Assembly (NCBI RefSeq): GCF_029892565.1
Contig: NZ_JARXVH010000005.1
Coordinates: forward strand, 558,001-622,000
DNA length: 64,000 nucleotides
Reading direction: 5' to 3'
Origin: Streptomyces pseudovenezuelae
GTDB lineage: Bacteria > Actinomycetota > Actinomycetes > Streptomycetales > Streptomycetaceae
Shown here one piece after another: positions 29,332 to 38,357 of the stretch. Position 1 is the first letter of the stretch, and each line of letters opens with the position of its first letter. The notes below the pieces were generated by a model, which did no database searches, was not told the origin of the DNA, and worked only from the letters and a program-made list of their open reading frames with translations. The position numbers and the translations under genes are program-made.

Positions 29332-30723
29332 TCAGCAGGCCGACTTCCCGGCATAGATCGCCAGTGCCGTGTTGCTGCCCAGGGTGGCCGTGAACTGGCC
29401 CGAACCGTTCACCGTCACCGTCGTGTTGTTCTGCACGTTGCAGTACGTGCCCGCCGCGAGGGACGTCTGGTAGGTGCGGGACAGGCTGCCGGACTCGTGG
29501 TTGATGGCGACGTATCCCTTGCTGCCGCGGCCGAAGGCGATGGCGTCGTTGCCGTTGTCCCACCAGTCCGTCATGGCCTGGCCGCGCGCGGTGTTGCGGA
29601 AGGCGACCATGGACTTGATCTCCGGCCAGGCGTGCTGGCACTTCCAGCCGTCCTGCCAACAGGCCGTCACCGAGCCGCCGTTGGGCGGTCCGGCGTCCGC
29701 GTCCGACCACTCGTAGCCGGAGTCGATGTCCGGGGCGCCGTACGGGTAGGCGAGCATGAAGACGTTGGCCAGCGTGTAGTTGGCGCCGTCCTTGTAGTTG
29801 AGCGTGGAGCCGTTGCGCTCGGTGTCGTGGTTGTCGACGAAGACACCGGCGACCGAGCTGCTCAAGTACCCCCAGCCCTCGCCGTAGTTCTTCAGATAGG
29901 CGAGGTTCTCGTTGTTGAAGACCCGCTTGAGGTCGTAGGCGTACCGGAACTCCTGCACGTCACCGTTGCCGGTGTACTCGGTCGGCTGGACGGCCTCCCC
30001 GCTGCCGTAGATGACCTCCTGCTTCCAGTACGCGGAGGGGTTGCTCAGCCGGGACTTGATGTTCGCCAGGTCGGCGGTGTCGATGTGCTTGGCCGCGTCG
30101 ATGCGGAAGCCGTCGACACCGAGCGTGAGCAGGTCGTTCAGGTACCCGGCGATGGCCGACCGCACGTAGTTCTCACCGGTGTCCAGGTCGGCCAGGCCCA
30201 CGAGTTCGCAGTGCTGCACGTTCCAGCGGTCCTGGTAGTTCGAGACCTGGGAGGTGCAGTCGTCGAAGTCGGAGGAGGAGTACAGGCCCGGGTAGTTGTA
30301 CTTGGTGTACGACGACCCGCCCGTGCCGGTGCCGCTGCCCGCCGACATGTGGTTGATGACGGTGTCGGCGACCACCTTCACACCGGCCGCGTGACAGGTG
30401 CTGACCATGTTCTGGAAGGCCGTGCGGTCACCGAGACGGCCCGCGATCTTGTACGACACCGGCTGGTACGACGTCCACCACTGCGAGCCCTGTATGTGCT
30501 CGGCGGGCGGGGAGACCTGGACGTAGCCGTAGCCGGCGGGGCCGAGGGTGTTGGTGCACTCCTTGGCGACCGAGGCGAAGTTCCACTCGAAGAGGACCGC
30601 GGTGACGTCCTTGGTGCCGGGCGGCGAGGCCTGCGCAGCCGTCGGGGTCATGACAAGGGAGAGCGAAAGAGGAAGAGCTGCGGCCGTGAGGGCGAGGCCG
30701 CCGGAGAGGGTTCTGCGTGCCAT
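29332..30723 (-). CDS. aml: secreted alpha-amylase (GH13)
   Basis: A 463-residue exported endo-acting alpha-amylase that cuts internal alpha-1,4 bonds of starch. The signal peptide ends near TAAQASPPG. GH13 motifs are in order: VVADTVINHM (region I), GFRIDAAKH with the nucleophile Asp (about 206), the acid/base Glu in IYGSGEA (about 240) and FVDNHDTER (about 298). The C-terminal part is a beta-sandwich domain ending AIYAGKSAC; no starch-binding CBM20 is attached, unlike some streptomycete amylases. ATG 30723 has AAGGAG six bases upstream; ATG 30741 lies before that site and is rejected. Confidence 0.95.
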   Translation of the reverse strand: MARRTLSGGLALTAAALPLSLSLVMTPTAAQASPPGTKDVTAVLFEWNFASVAKECTNTLGPAGYGYVQVSPPAEHIQGSQWWTSYQPVSYKIAGRLGDRTAFQNMVSTCHAAGVKVVADTVINHMSAGSGTGTGGSSYTKYNYPGLYSSSDFDDCTSQVSNYQDRWNVQHCELVGLADLDTGENYVRSAIAGYLNDLLTLGVDGFRIDAAKHIDTADLANIKSRLSNPSAYWKQEVIYGSGEAVQPTEYTGNGDVQEFRYAYDLKRVFNNENLAYLKNYGEGWGYLSSSVAGVFVDNHDTERNGSTLNYKDGANYTLANVFMLAYPYGAPDIDSGYEWSDADAGPPNGGSVTACWQDGWKCQHAWPEIKSMVAFRNTARGQAMTDWWDNGNDAIAFGRGSKGYVAINHESGSLSRTYQTSLAAGTYCNVQNNTTVTVNGSGQFTATLGSNTALAIYAGKSAC

Positions 30724-30741
30724 GTGGGGCTCCTTCGTCAT

Positions 30742-30780
30742 TGAAGGTTCTTGCTGAAAACTTTCAACTACCTTGCGGTG
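30742..30780 (-). promoter_or_regulatory. direct repeats in the alpha-amylase promoter
   Basis: Read toward aml: GCAAG-n4-TTGAAAG, then GCAAG-n2-CCTTCAA. The two CTTGC cores on the plus strand (30750-30754 and 30772-30776) are 22 bases apart, two helical turns. Direct repeats of this type are described in streptomycete amylase promoters and linked to the MalR-class repressor. Confidence 0.6.
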
Positions 30781-30794
30781 ACGGAGATGTTAAA

Positions 30795-30822
30795 GGCCCG
30801 CCGCCCAAAAGGGCAGCGGGCC
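30795..30822 (-). terminator. terminator after aglA
   Basis: GGCCCGCCGCCC (30795-30806) and GGGCAGCGGGCC (30811-30822) form a stem with one mismatch around AAAA. It lies just past the aglA stop and before the amylase promoter. Confidence 0.75.
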
Positions 30823-30843
30823 GTGTGAAGTTGCTGCAAGAAA

Positions 30844-32523
30844 TTACGGCGTCGTGGTCCACCACACCGTCGTGTCGGCGGGCACCTTCGCCTCACCGTC
30901 CGTCTCGCCGATCTCCCCGCTGGCGAGCAGCACCCGGCCGTGCACCGGAGTCGTCACCGACTCCCCGCTCGTGTTCGCGACACACACGAACTCCCCACGC
31001 CGGAAGGCGAGTACGCCCTCGGGTGCCCGCAGCCACTCCACCGAGTCACCCGCGCCCAGGTCGGGCTGGGTGCGGCGGGCGGCGAGCGCGGACCGGTACA
31101 GCTCAAGCGTCGAGCCGTCCGCCCCGGTCTGCGCCTCGATGCTCAACTCGCCCCAGCCGTCCGGCTGCGGCAGCCAGCTGCCCCCGCCGCCGAAGCCGTA
31201 CGACGAGCCCTCGCGGGTCCACGGGATCGGCACCCGGCAGCCGTCGCGGAAGCCGTCCTGGCCCGCGCCCCGGAAGTACGCCGGGTCCTGGCGCACCTCG
31301 TCCGGCAGGTCGACGACGTCCGGCAGGCCGAGCTCCTCGCCCTGGTAGACGTAGGCGGAACCGGGCAGGGCGAGCATCAGCAGGGTGGCCGCGCGGGCCC
31401 TGCGCAGGCCCAGCTCCCGGTCCCCCGCCGTGCGGATCTGGGTGCCGAGGCCGGGCGGGTTGGCGAAGCGGGTGGCGTGCCGGGTGACGTCGTGGTTGGA
31501 CAGGACCCAGGTGGCGGGGGCGCCGACCGGGCGCATGGCCTCCAGCGTCCGGTCGATGACCGTACGCAGTTCCTTCGCGTCCCATTCGGTGCTCAGGTAC
31601 TGGAAGTTGAAGGCCTGGTGGAGTTCGTCGGGGCGGACGTAGTTGGCCGTGCGCTCGACGGTCGGGGTCCATGCCTCGGCGACGAAGATGCGCTCGCCGG
31701 CGTACTCGTCGAGGACGGTGCGCCACTGCCGGTAGACGGCGTGCACGCCGTCCTGGTCGAAGAACGGCATGACATCGTTGCCCAGTAGCTTGACTTGGTC
31801 GTGCGAGCCGAGGTCGGGCAACCCCGGTGCCTTCACCAGGCCGTGGGCCACGTCGATGCGGAAGCCGTCGACGCCCATGTCGAGCCAGAAGCGCAGGATG
31901 GAGCGGAACTCGTCGCCGACGGCGGGGTGGTCCCAGTTGAAGTCGGGCTGTTCGGGGGCGAAGAGGTGGAGGTACCACTCGCCCGGGGAGCCGTCCGGTT
32001 CGGTGACCCGCGTCCAGGCCGGGCCGCCGAAGATGGACTCCCAGTCGTTGGGCGGGAGTTCGCCGCTCTCACCCTTGCCGGGGCGGAAGTGGTAGCGGTC
32101 GCGCAACGACGAGGCGGGTCCCTCGCGCAGCGCCCGCTTGAACCACTCGTACTGGTCCGAGGAGTGGTTGGGCACGAGGTCGACGATGATCCTCAGCCCC
32201 AGTTCGTGGGCGTCCCGGATCAGTGCGTCCGCGTCGAGGAGGTTGCCGAACATGGGGTCGACGGCCCGGTAGTCGGCGACGTCGTAGCCGGCGTCGGCCT
32301 GCGGGGAGGCGTAGAAGGGGCTGAGCCACACGGCGTCCACGCCGAGGTCGCGCAGGTACGGGAGTCGGGAACGTACGCCTTCCAGATCGCCCATGCCGTC
32401 GCCGTCACTGTCGGCGAAGCTGCGCGGATAGACCTGGTAGATCACCGCGTCCCGCCACCAGTCGCTGCGCGTGGCCTTGGCGGAGTTTGGTGCCGGGGCG
32501 ATGACGGAGTGCTGCTTGGTCAT
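30844..32523 (-). CDS. aglA: cytoplasmic GH13 alpha-glucosidase
   Basis: A 559-residue enzyme without signal peptide, so it works on imported maltodextrins. GH13 motifs: DLVPNHSSDQYEWF (region I), GFRIDVAHG (nucleophile, about 223), FVAEAWTP (acid/base, about 280) and LSNHDVTRH (about 341). Length and the N-terminal DWWRDAVIYQVYPRSFADSD place it with the alpha-glucosidase/oligo-1,6-glucosidase branch; alpha-1,4 specificity is inferred from context. AAGGA precedes ATG 32523. It lies 182 bases after malG with a dispersed repeat between, and may be read from the malE promoter. Confidence 0.92.
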   Translation of the reverse strand: MTKQHSVIAPAPNSAKATRSDWWRDAVIYQVYPRSFADSDGDGMGDLEGVRSRLPYLRDLGVDAVWLSPFYASPQADAGYDVADYRAVDPMFGNLLDADALIRDAHELGLRIIVDLVPNHSSDQYEWFKRALREGPASSLRDRYHFRPGKGESGELPPNDWESIFGGPAWTRVTEPDGSPGEWYLHLFAPEQPDFNWDHPAVGDEFRSILRFWLDMGVDGFRIDVAHGLVKAPGLPDLGSHDQVKLLGNDVMPFFDQDGVHAVYRQWRTVLDEYAGERIFVAEAWTPTVERTANYVRPDELHQAFNFQYLSTEWDAKELRTVIDRTLEAMRPVGAPATWVLSNHDVTRHATRFANPPGLGTQIRTAGDRELGLRRARAATLLMLALPGSAYVYQGEELGLPDVVDLPDEVRQDPAYFRGAGQDGFRDGCRVPIPWTREGSSYGFGGGGSWLPQPDGWGELSIEAQTGADGSTLELYRSALAARRTQPDLGAGDSVEWLRAPEGVLAFRRGEFVCVANTSGESVTTPVHGRVLLASGEIGETDGEAKVPADTTVWWTTTP

Positions 32524-32627
32524 GGCGTCCTTGGTACGTAACGGGGTTTTGGGCATGGGGAGTTGGAGACGAGGCGGCCGCGGTGACAGCGGGGTCGGAT
32601 GGTCACCGCGACCGCCACCCGCGCCCC

Positions 32628-32694
32628 GTAGGGGGCGCGGGGAACTGCGCGACCGGCCACGATGGCGCCGCAGACAACCGACGGCCCTCATGGC
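32628..32694 (-). repeat. dispersed Streptomyces repeat (family A, copy 1)
   Basis: About 65 bases with the core AGGGGGCGCGGGGAACTGCG followed by CGACCGGCC and a GCCGCAG-n-CCGAC tail. A second copy is at 40198-40260. I know this core as a frequent Streptomyces intergenic element. It lies in the malG-aglA gap. A separate perfect dyad, CGCGGTGAC (32579-32587) with GTCACCGCG (32602-32610), stands beside it. Confidence 0.75.
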
Positions 32695-32705
32695 TGAACC
32701 GGCGG

Positions 32706-33602
32706 TCAGCCCTTCGTGCCGCCTGCCGTCAGGCCGGTCACCAGGTTCTTCTGTACGAGGTAGAAGAACGCGGAGACCGGTATCGCGATCAACACCGCCG
32801 TCGCCGCCATGAGGTTGCGCTGGGCGTCGTGTTCGCTGACGAAGCTCTGCAGGCCGACCGCGAGGGTGTACTTCTGGTCGTCCAGCATGAACGTCGTGGC
32901 GAAGGCGACCTCGCCGAAGGCGGTGATGAAGCTGTAGAACGCGGCGACCGCGAGACCTGGCTTGGCGAGCGGCAGGATCAGCCGCGCGAACGTCCCGAAG
33001 GGGCTCAGCCCGTCGACGCGTCCGGCCTCGTCGATCTCGAACGGGATGGTGTCGAAGTACCCCTTGAGGAGCCAGGCGCAGTACGGCACCGCGGTCGAGC
33101 AGTAGACGAGGATCAACCCAAGGTAGCTGTCGATGAGTTGCAGGTCGGCCAGGATCTGGTACATCGGCACCATGAGTACGGCCACCGGGAACATCTGGGT
33201 GACCAGCAGCACCCACATGAACTTCCGGTAGCCCGGAAAGCGCATACGGGAGACCGCGTATCCGGTGGTCGCGGCGACGAAGACGCCGAGGACCGTGGTG
33301 CCGAGCGAGACGATCAGCGAACTCTTCAGCCAGTCGAAGAAGTTGGTGTGCTGAAGGACGAACGCGTAGTTGTCGACCGTCATCTTGGACCAGATGCCGC
33401 CGGGGTGCAGATAGTCGTCCTTGTCCGGGCCCAGCGACAGGAACACCAGCCAGGCGACCGGGAACAGCGCGACGACGCTCGCTCCGAGCAGGATGCCGTG
33501 GGAGACGAGGGAGCCGGCGCGGCTGTTCTCGCCGCGGCGCCGGGTGCGGACCGTGGCCGGGGGCTCGACGGTGGCGGGGGTCTCGACAGTGGTCGTACTC
33601 AT
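32706..33602 (-). CDS. malG: maltodextrin ABC transporter permease MalG
   Basis: A 298-residue inner-membrane permease with about six transmembrane helices. The cytoplasmic EAA loop is VDGLSPFGTFARLILPLAKP, which contacts the ATPase. The MalG-type N-terminus with a hydrophilic extension and the sequence ATTGYAVSRMRFPGYR fit CUT1 family permeases. GGGAG lies five bases before ATG 33602 and only 13 bases separate it from malF. No ATPase gene is present; streptomycete CUT1 systems share the MsiK ATPase encoded elsewhere. Confidence 0.94.
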   Translation of the reverse strand: MSTTTVETPATVEPPATVRTRRRGENSRAGSLVSHGILLGASVVALFPVAWLVFLSLGPDKDDYLHPGGIWSKMTVDNYAFVLQHTNFFDWLKSSLIVSLGTTVLGVFVAATTGYAVSRMRFPGYRKFMWVLLVTQMFPVAVLMVPMYQILADLQLIDSYLGLILVYCSTAVPYCAWLLKGYFDTIPFEIDEAGRVDGLSPFGTFARLILPLAKPGLAVAAFYSFITAFGEVAFATTFMLDDQKYTLAVGLQSFVSEHDAQRNLMAATAVLIAIPVSAFFYLVQKNLVTGLTAGGTKG

Positions 33603-33615
33603 GGAAGCTCCCGCC

Positions 33616-34611
33616 TCAGATCGCGAGTTGCTGGTCGTTGCGGTTGAGCCAGCGGCGGTAGAAGGACGTGAAGACGATCAGGATGGCCAGCAGCAGGATG
33701 CCGTAGGCGGCGGACTGCGCGAAGTCGCGCGGCTGTTGCCCGAAGCCGAGGTAGTAGGCCCAGGTGACCAGGATCTGCGCGTCGGGGGCGGTGTTGCCGA
33801 ACAGCAGGAAGATGACGGCGAACTGGTTGAAGGTCCAGATGATGCCGAGGAGTACGACGGTGGAGCTGACCGACCTCAGCCCCGGCAGGGTGACGTACCG
33901 GAAGCGCTGCCAGGCGGTGGCGCCGTCCATCTCGGCGGCCTCGTACAGGGATCCGTCGATCGACTGCAGGCCGCCGAGCAGGGAGACCATCATGAACGGC
34001 ACCCCGCACCAGGTGTTGACCATGATGGCGGCGAACCGCTGCCAGAAGGTGTCCTCCAGCCAGGCGGGACTCGGCAGGTGCAGTGCGTCCAGGGCGGTGT
34101 TGATGATGCCGCCGTCCGCGAGCATGAACCGCCAGCCGAAGACGGTCACGAAGGTCGGCACGGCCCAGGGCAGCACGAGGATCAGCCGGTAGAAGGTGCG
34201 GCCGCGCAGCTTCTGGTTGAGCAGCAGCGCCAGGCCCAGGCCGATCGTGTAGTGCAGGGCGACGCAGAGCGCGGTCCAGGCGATCGTCCAGATGAAGTGC
34301 GACCAGAAGCGGTCGTAGGACGTCGGGCCGAACAGGATGTCCTTGTAGTTGTCGAGCCCGATGAACTTGTAGGTGGCGTCGATGTGGTTGACGCCGATCG
34401 TGCGCGCGGTGTTGAGGCTGTTGGCGTCGGTGAGGGTCAGATAGAGGCCGTACACCAGGGGGTAGAGCACGAGGACGCCGAGCACGACCACCACCGGGGC
34501 GATCATCGCGTACGCGTACCAGTACTTCTGGTAGCTGTGTCTGAAGCGCCCGCCCCGCGGCGCTCGGTCACCGCGGCGCTTGCCGGTCGCGCGGTCGATG
34601 GCGACTGTCAT
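33616..34611 (-). CDS. malF: maltodextrin ABC transporter permease MalF
   Basis: A 331-residue CUT1 permease with about six membrane helices. The EAA motif is YEAAEMDGATAWQRFRYVTL, followed by LPGLRS. It pairs with MalG to form the membrane channel for maltodextrins delivered by MalE. AAGG lies roughly nine bases before ATG 34611. It is downstream of malE across an 85-base gap that holds a strong imperfect hairpin, a common way to make more binding protein than permease. Confidence 0.94.
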   Translation of the reverse strand: MTVAIDRATGKRRGDRAPRGGRFRHSYQKYWYAYAMIAPVVVVLGVLVLYPLVYGLYLTLTDANSLNTARTIGVNHIDATYKFIGLDNYKDILFGPTSYDRFWSHFIWTIAWTALCVALHYTIGLGLALLLNQKLRGRTFYRLILVLPWAVPTFVTVFGWRFMLADGGIINTALDALHLPSPAWLEDTFWQRFAAIMVNTWCGVPFMMVSLLGGLQSIDGSLYEAAEMDGATAWQRFRYVTLPGLRSVSSTVVLLGIIWTFNQFAVIFLLFGNTAPDAQILVTWAYYLGFGQQPRDFAQSAAYGILLLAILIVFTSFYRRWLNRNDQQLAI

Positions 34612-34639
34612 GGTTCAACACCTTCTGAAGGACAGGCCG

Positions 34640-34689
34640 GTGACCGCCGGATCGCTCCCCCGGTGCTGCCAGGGCGATCCGACGGTCAC
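34640..34689 (-). promoter_or_regulatory. malE-malF intercistronic hairpin
   Basis: Two stacked stems: GTGACCG (34640-34646) with CGGTCAC (34683-34689), and GGATCGC (34649-34655) with GCGATCC (34674-34680), separated by two-base bulges. The position between a binding-protein gene and its permease suggests partial termination or protection of the malE 3' end. Confidence 0.7.
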
Positions 34690-34696
34690 GCGGGGC

Positions 34697-35965
34697 TCAC
34701 TTGCTGAAGTCCGGCACCAGCTTGGCGATGGCCAGTTCAGCGTTGCTGAGGCCCTTGTCCAGGGACTCCTTGCCGCCGGCGATCTTCGGCAGCTCGGTGT
34801 CCAGCGGGGTCCACAGGGAGCTGTACTCCGGCAGCGCGGGCCGCGGTTGGGCGGCGGGCAGGACCGTCTGGAAGCCGGCGATGCCCGGGTCGGCCTTGAC
34901 CTCGGCGGTGTAGGCGTCGTCGCGCGTGGGCAGCGTGGAGTTCTTCAGGGCGATCTGCGACTGCGACTTGGCGGAGGCCATGAAGTTGACGAACTTCAGG
35001 GCCGCCTTCTGGTGCTTGGCGTCCGAGCCGGCGTAGACGGACAGGTTGTGGCCGCCGGTCGGGGCGCCCGCCTTGCCGGTGGAGCCGGCCGGGACGGTGG
35101 CGATGCCGAGGTTGGCCTTGTCCTTGAACGCGCTGCCCTTGTAGAAGTTGGTGATCTCCCACGGGCCCTGGACGATCGCGGCGACCTTGCCGTTGACGAA
35201 CGCGTCCTGGATGTGGGCGTAGGCGTCGGCGGTGGTGTCGGCCTTGTGCAGGCCCTTGCCGGAGAACAGCCCCTGCCAGGTGCCGTACGCCTTCTTCGCG
35301 GCGGCCGAGTCGACGGTGATCTTCTTGGCGGCGGCATCCACGGTGTCGGTGCCCTCGCCGTAGAGGAAGCTCTGCGCGTAGTAGGCCTGGGTGGAGCCCC
35401 AGTAGCCGTCGACACCGGTCTTGCTCTTGATGGTGGCGGCGGCGGTCTTGAGGTCGTCCCACGTCTTGGGGGCCTCGATGCCGGCCTTCGCGAAGAGGGC
35501 CTTGTTGTAGACCAGCGCGAGGGTGTCGGTGACCAGCGGGACGCCGTAGGTCTTGCCGTCGTACTGCGCCTGCTTGATCAGGTTGGGCTGGAACTTGGCC
35601 TGGTCCGCGAGGGCCTCGGTGCCGTCCAGCGGCAGGAAGTAGCCCTTCTTGGCGAAGGCGGGGGTCCAGCCGACCTCCGAGCGCAGCACGTCCGGGGCGC
35701 CCGTGGCGCCGGCGGCGGTGTCGAACTTGTTCTGCGCCTGGTCGAAGGGGACGTTGACGTACTTGACCTTGACGTCCTTGTTGGCGGCCTCGAACTGCTT
35801 CACCAAGGCCTGGTAGGTAGGCGCCTCGTTGGTGGCGTTGGAGGTGTCCCACCAGGTGATGGTGACCGGGCCGTCCGCCTTGTCGCCGCTGTCGCTCCCG
35901 CCGCACGCCGTCGCCGCGAGAGCGAGGGACGCCATCAGCGCGGTGGCCGCTATGCCACGCCGCAT
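34697..35965 (-). CDS. malE: maltodextrin-binding lipoprotein MalE
   Basis: A 422-residue extracytoplasmic solute-binding protein. The lipobox LAATAC gives lipidated Cys21, anchoring it to the outer face of the membrane. The mature sequence has the SBP_bac_1 layout: ITWWDTSNATNEAPTYQALV at the start, DVLRSEVGWTPAFAKKGYFL in lobe 1, and AAIVQGPWEITNFYKGSAF plus TGGHNLSVYAGS further on. It captures maltodextrins released by the secreted amylases and delivers them to MalFG. AAGGAG lies five bases before ATG 35965. First gene of the malEFG operon, divergent from malR. Confidence 0.95.
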   Translation of the reverse strand: MRRGIAATALMASLALAATACGGSDSGDKADGPVTITWWDTSNATNEAPTYQALVKQFEAANKDVKVKYVNVPFDQAQNKFDTAAGATGAPDVLRSEVGWTPAFAKKGYFLPLDGTEALADQAKFQPNLIKQAQYDGKTYGVPLVTDTLALVYNKALFAKAGIEAPKTWDDLKTAAATIKSKTGVDGYWGSTQAYYAQSFLYGEGTDTVDAAAKKITVDSAAAKKAYGTWQGLFSGKGLHKADTTADAYAHIQDAFVNGKVAAIVQGPWEITNFYKGSAFKDKANLGIATVPAGSTGKAGAPTGGHNLSVYAGSDAKHQKAALKFVNFMASAKSQSQIALKNSTLPTRDDAYTAEVKADPGIAGFQTVLPAAQPRPALPEYSSLWTPLDTELPKIAGGKESLDKGLSNAELAIAKLVPDFSK

Positions 35966-36274
35966 GAGTTCTCCTTGAGGGTGAAAGCCCGTGTGGTGCT
36001 GCCGACTGCGCCGTTGCGGCGGCCGGGCGATTGGGAACGTAACAGCGTTGCAAGGATGACGAAAGACCTTGCAGCAAAAAATTGCAAGACGGCCGGAGAG
36101 TTACCCGCGTGTGACCTGACCTCGATCCCCCTGAAGGCACCTATTGAAGCGGCTGAGCGGGTCGGAGACACTTGTGCAAGACTCTGCAAGCTCTTGCCGT
36201 GTACCGACCAGGACATGAGGATCGCTATGAGGCAGCAACCCGCGGCGGGCCGACGGCCGGTACAGTCCACCCCC
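35966..36274. promoter_or_regulatory. malE/malR divergent promoter region with multiple MalR half-sites
   Basis: This 309-base gap carries repeated TTGCAAG half-sites: GTTGCAAGG (36047-36055) facing CCTTGCAG (36067-36074), ATTGCAAG (36081-36088), then GTGCAAG (36174-36180), CTGCAAG (36184-36190) and CTTGCC (36193-36198). The first cluster is nearer malE and the second nearer malR, so MalR probably represses both directions. LacI-type dimers bind such dyads. No other feature is evident in the gap. Confidence 0.75.
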
Positions 36275-37309
36275 GTGACCACACGGCTTGCCGACATCGC
36301 CGCCCAGGCGGGGGTGAGCGAAGCGACGGTCAGCCGGGTCCTCAACGGCAAGCCGGGCGTCGCCGCCACCACCCGCCAGTCCGTGCTCGCCGCGCTGGAC
36401 GTGCTCGGCTACGAGCGCCCGGTCCGGCTGCGACAGCGCAGCGAGGGCCTGGTGGGGCTGATCACCCCGGAGCTGGAGAACCCCATATTCCCGGCCCTGG
36501 CCCAGGTCATCGGACAGGCGCTGACCAGGCAGGGCTACACCCCCGTGCTCGCCACCCAGACCCCGGGCGGATCCACGGAGGACGAGCTGACGGAGATGCT
36601 GGTGGACCGCGGGGTCGCCGGCATCATCTACGTCTCCGGACTGCACGCCGACACCACCGCCGACATGGAGCGCTACGACCGGCTGCGCGCGCAGGGCGTG
36701 CCGTACGTGCTGGTGGACGGCTTCTCGCCGAAGGTGCAGGCGCCCTTCATCTCCCCCGACGACCGCGCGGCGATGACGCTGGCGGTCACGCATCTGGTGT
36801 CCCTGGGCCACACCCGGATCGGACTCGCCCTGGGACCCAAGCGGTTCGTGCCGGTGCAGCGCAAGATCGAGGGCTTCGTGCGGGCCCTGCAGGACCTGTT
36901 GGGACTGGGTGCGCAGGAGGTCGAGACGGAACTCGTCCAGCACTCGCTGTACACCCTGGAGGGCGGCCAGGCCGCCGCCGCCGCACTGATCGAGCGCAAC
37001 TGCACGGCGGTGGTGTGCGCGAGCGACATGATGGCCCTGGGCGCGATACGCGCGGTCCGCCAGCGCGGTCTGGACGTCCCGCGCGACGTCTCGGTGGTGG
37101 GCTTCGACGACTCCCCGCTGATCGCCTTCACCGACCCACCGCTGACCACGATCCGCAAGCCGGTGCCCGCGATGGGGCAGGCGGCGGTCCGCACACTCCT
37201 TGAGGAGATCGGCGGGACGCCCGCTCCGCACAGCGAGTTCGTGTTCATGCCTGAGCTGGTGGTACGGGGTTCGACCGCCTCGGCACCCGGAGAGCGCGGT
37301 CGTCCCTAG
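36275..37309 (+). CDS. malR: LacI family maltose-regulon repressor MalR
   Basis: A 344-residue LacI/GalR repressor, the length I recall for S. coelicolor MalR. The N-terminal helix-turn-helix is TRLADIAAQAGVSEATVSRV followed by LNGKPGVAA and the hinge. The ligand-binding domain has ITPELENPIFPALAQ, a FVPVQRKIEGFVRAL segment and VVGFDDSPLIAF. It is divergent from malEFG and surrounded by its candidate operators. GTG 36275 places the HTH at the very N-terminus but lacks a Shine-Dalgarno; ATG 36227, with GAGG upstream, would add 16 residues and may be the true start. In streptomycetes maltodextrins relieve repression. Confidence 0.94.
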   Translation: MTTRLADIAAQAGVSEATVSRVLNGKPGVAATTRQSVLAALDVLGYERPVRLRQRSEGLVGLITPELENPIFPALAQVIGQALTRQGYTPVLATQTPGGSTEDELTEMLVDRGVAGIIYVSGLHADTTADMERYDRLRAQGVPYVLVDGFSPKVQAPFISPDDRAAMTLAVTHLVSLGHTRIGLALGPKRFVPVQRKIEGFVRALQDLLGLGAQEVETELVQHSLYTLEGGQAAAAALIERNCTAVVCASDMMALGAIRAVRQRGLDVPRDVSVVGFDDSPLIAFTDPPLTTIRKPVPAMGQAAVRTLLEEIGGTPAPHSEFVFMPELVVRGSTASAPGERGRP

Positions 37310-37440
37310 GGCGGAGAACCCGGGGTGTCGACCGGTTCGCTGGTAGTAGGGCGGGGTGTCTTCCCGTCGTAGGAAGTGCGGCCCGAACCCGCCCAGGGGA
37401 TGATCGGTCGAGGAAGGCGTTTCTGGCAGACTTTGTGTCT

Positions 37441-38304
37441 ATGGGTGAGTCGACCGTGACCAGTCTGGAAGACCGTGAGCAGACGGCCGTTCCCGACCCC
37501 GGCACGGCCGGACGACGGCCGGGGTTCCTGCGTCGGCTGCGTACTCCGCGCCGGCCGCGGCTGTGGTTCGAGATCCTGCTGATCGGCGTCAGTTACTGGA
37601 CGTACTCGCTGATCCGCAACGCGGTTCCGGAGCAGCGCGGCGAGGCGCTGCGCAACGCCGACTGGATCTGGAAGGTCGAGCACCATCTCGGCATCGCCGT
37701 CGAGGAGTCGATCAACCACGGTGTGAACTCGGTGACTTGGCTCATCGTCGGCATGAACTACTACTACGCGACACTGCACTTCGTGGTGACCCTGGGCGTG
37801 CTGGTGTGGCTGTACCGCAGCCATCCGGGCCGCTACGCGGCGGCGCGCATGGTCCTGTTCGCCACCACCCTGGTCGCGCTGGTCGGTTACTACCTGTATC
37901 CGCTCGCCCCGCCCCGGCTGATGAACGGCAGCACGTTCGTCGACACCGTGATGGTCCACCAGACCTGGGGTTCGATGGCGTCCGGCGATCTCAAGCACAT
38001 GTCGAACCAGTACGCCGCGATGCCGTCCATGCACATCGGCTGGTCCCTGTGGTGCGGGCTGACGATCTTCACGCTGGCCAAGGTGCCGTGGGTGCGCGTG
38101 CTGGGCCTGCTCTACCCGACGGCGACGCTGCTCGTCATCGTCTCCACCGCCAACCACTTCTGGCTCGACGCGGTCGGCGGCATGCTCTGCCTCGCCTTCG
38201 GCTTCGCCGTGGCCCGCATCTGGTACGGCGCCCTGCCGTACACCCTGCCCCAGCTGCCACCGGCGAGGGCCACGGGCAAGCGCCTGCTGCCGAGGAAGGC
38301 GTAG
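37441..38304 (+). CDS. PAP2/AUR1-type membrane phosphatase or inositol-phosphotransferase
   Basis: A 287-residue membrane protein with about six transmembrane helices. It carries the PAP2_3 signature: AMPSMHIGWSLW (catalytic His after PSMH) and ANHFWLDAVGG (the His-x-x-x-Asp pair), preceded by YPLAPPRLM. Members either dephosphorylate lipid phosphates or transfer inositol-phosphate to lipids, as in yeast AUR1, so the exact reaction is open. ATG 37441 is used; GTG 37435 is two codons upstream. It follows malR by 131 bases but shows no link with sugar use. Confidence 0.85.
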   Translation: MGESTVTSLEDREQTAVPDPGTAGRRPGFLRRLRTPRRPRLWFEILLIGVSYWTYSLIRNAVPEQRGEALRNADWIWKVEHHLGIAVEESINHGVNSVTWLIVGMNYYYATLHFVVTLGVLVWLYRSHPGRYAAARMVLFATTLVALVGYYLYPLAPPRLMNGSTFVDTVMVHQTWGSMASGDLKHMSNQYAAMPSMHIGWSLWCGLTIFTLAKVPWVRVLGLLYPTATLLVIVSTANHFWLDAVGGMLCLAFGFAVARIWYGALPYTLPQLPPARATGKRLLPRKA

Positions 38305-38357
38305 CCGCGGGCGAACGCGTAGCGGCCACGGAACCCGGCCCGCCCGGCAGTTCAGTT

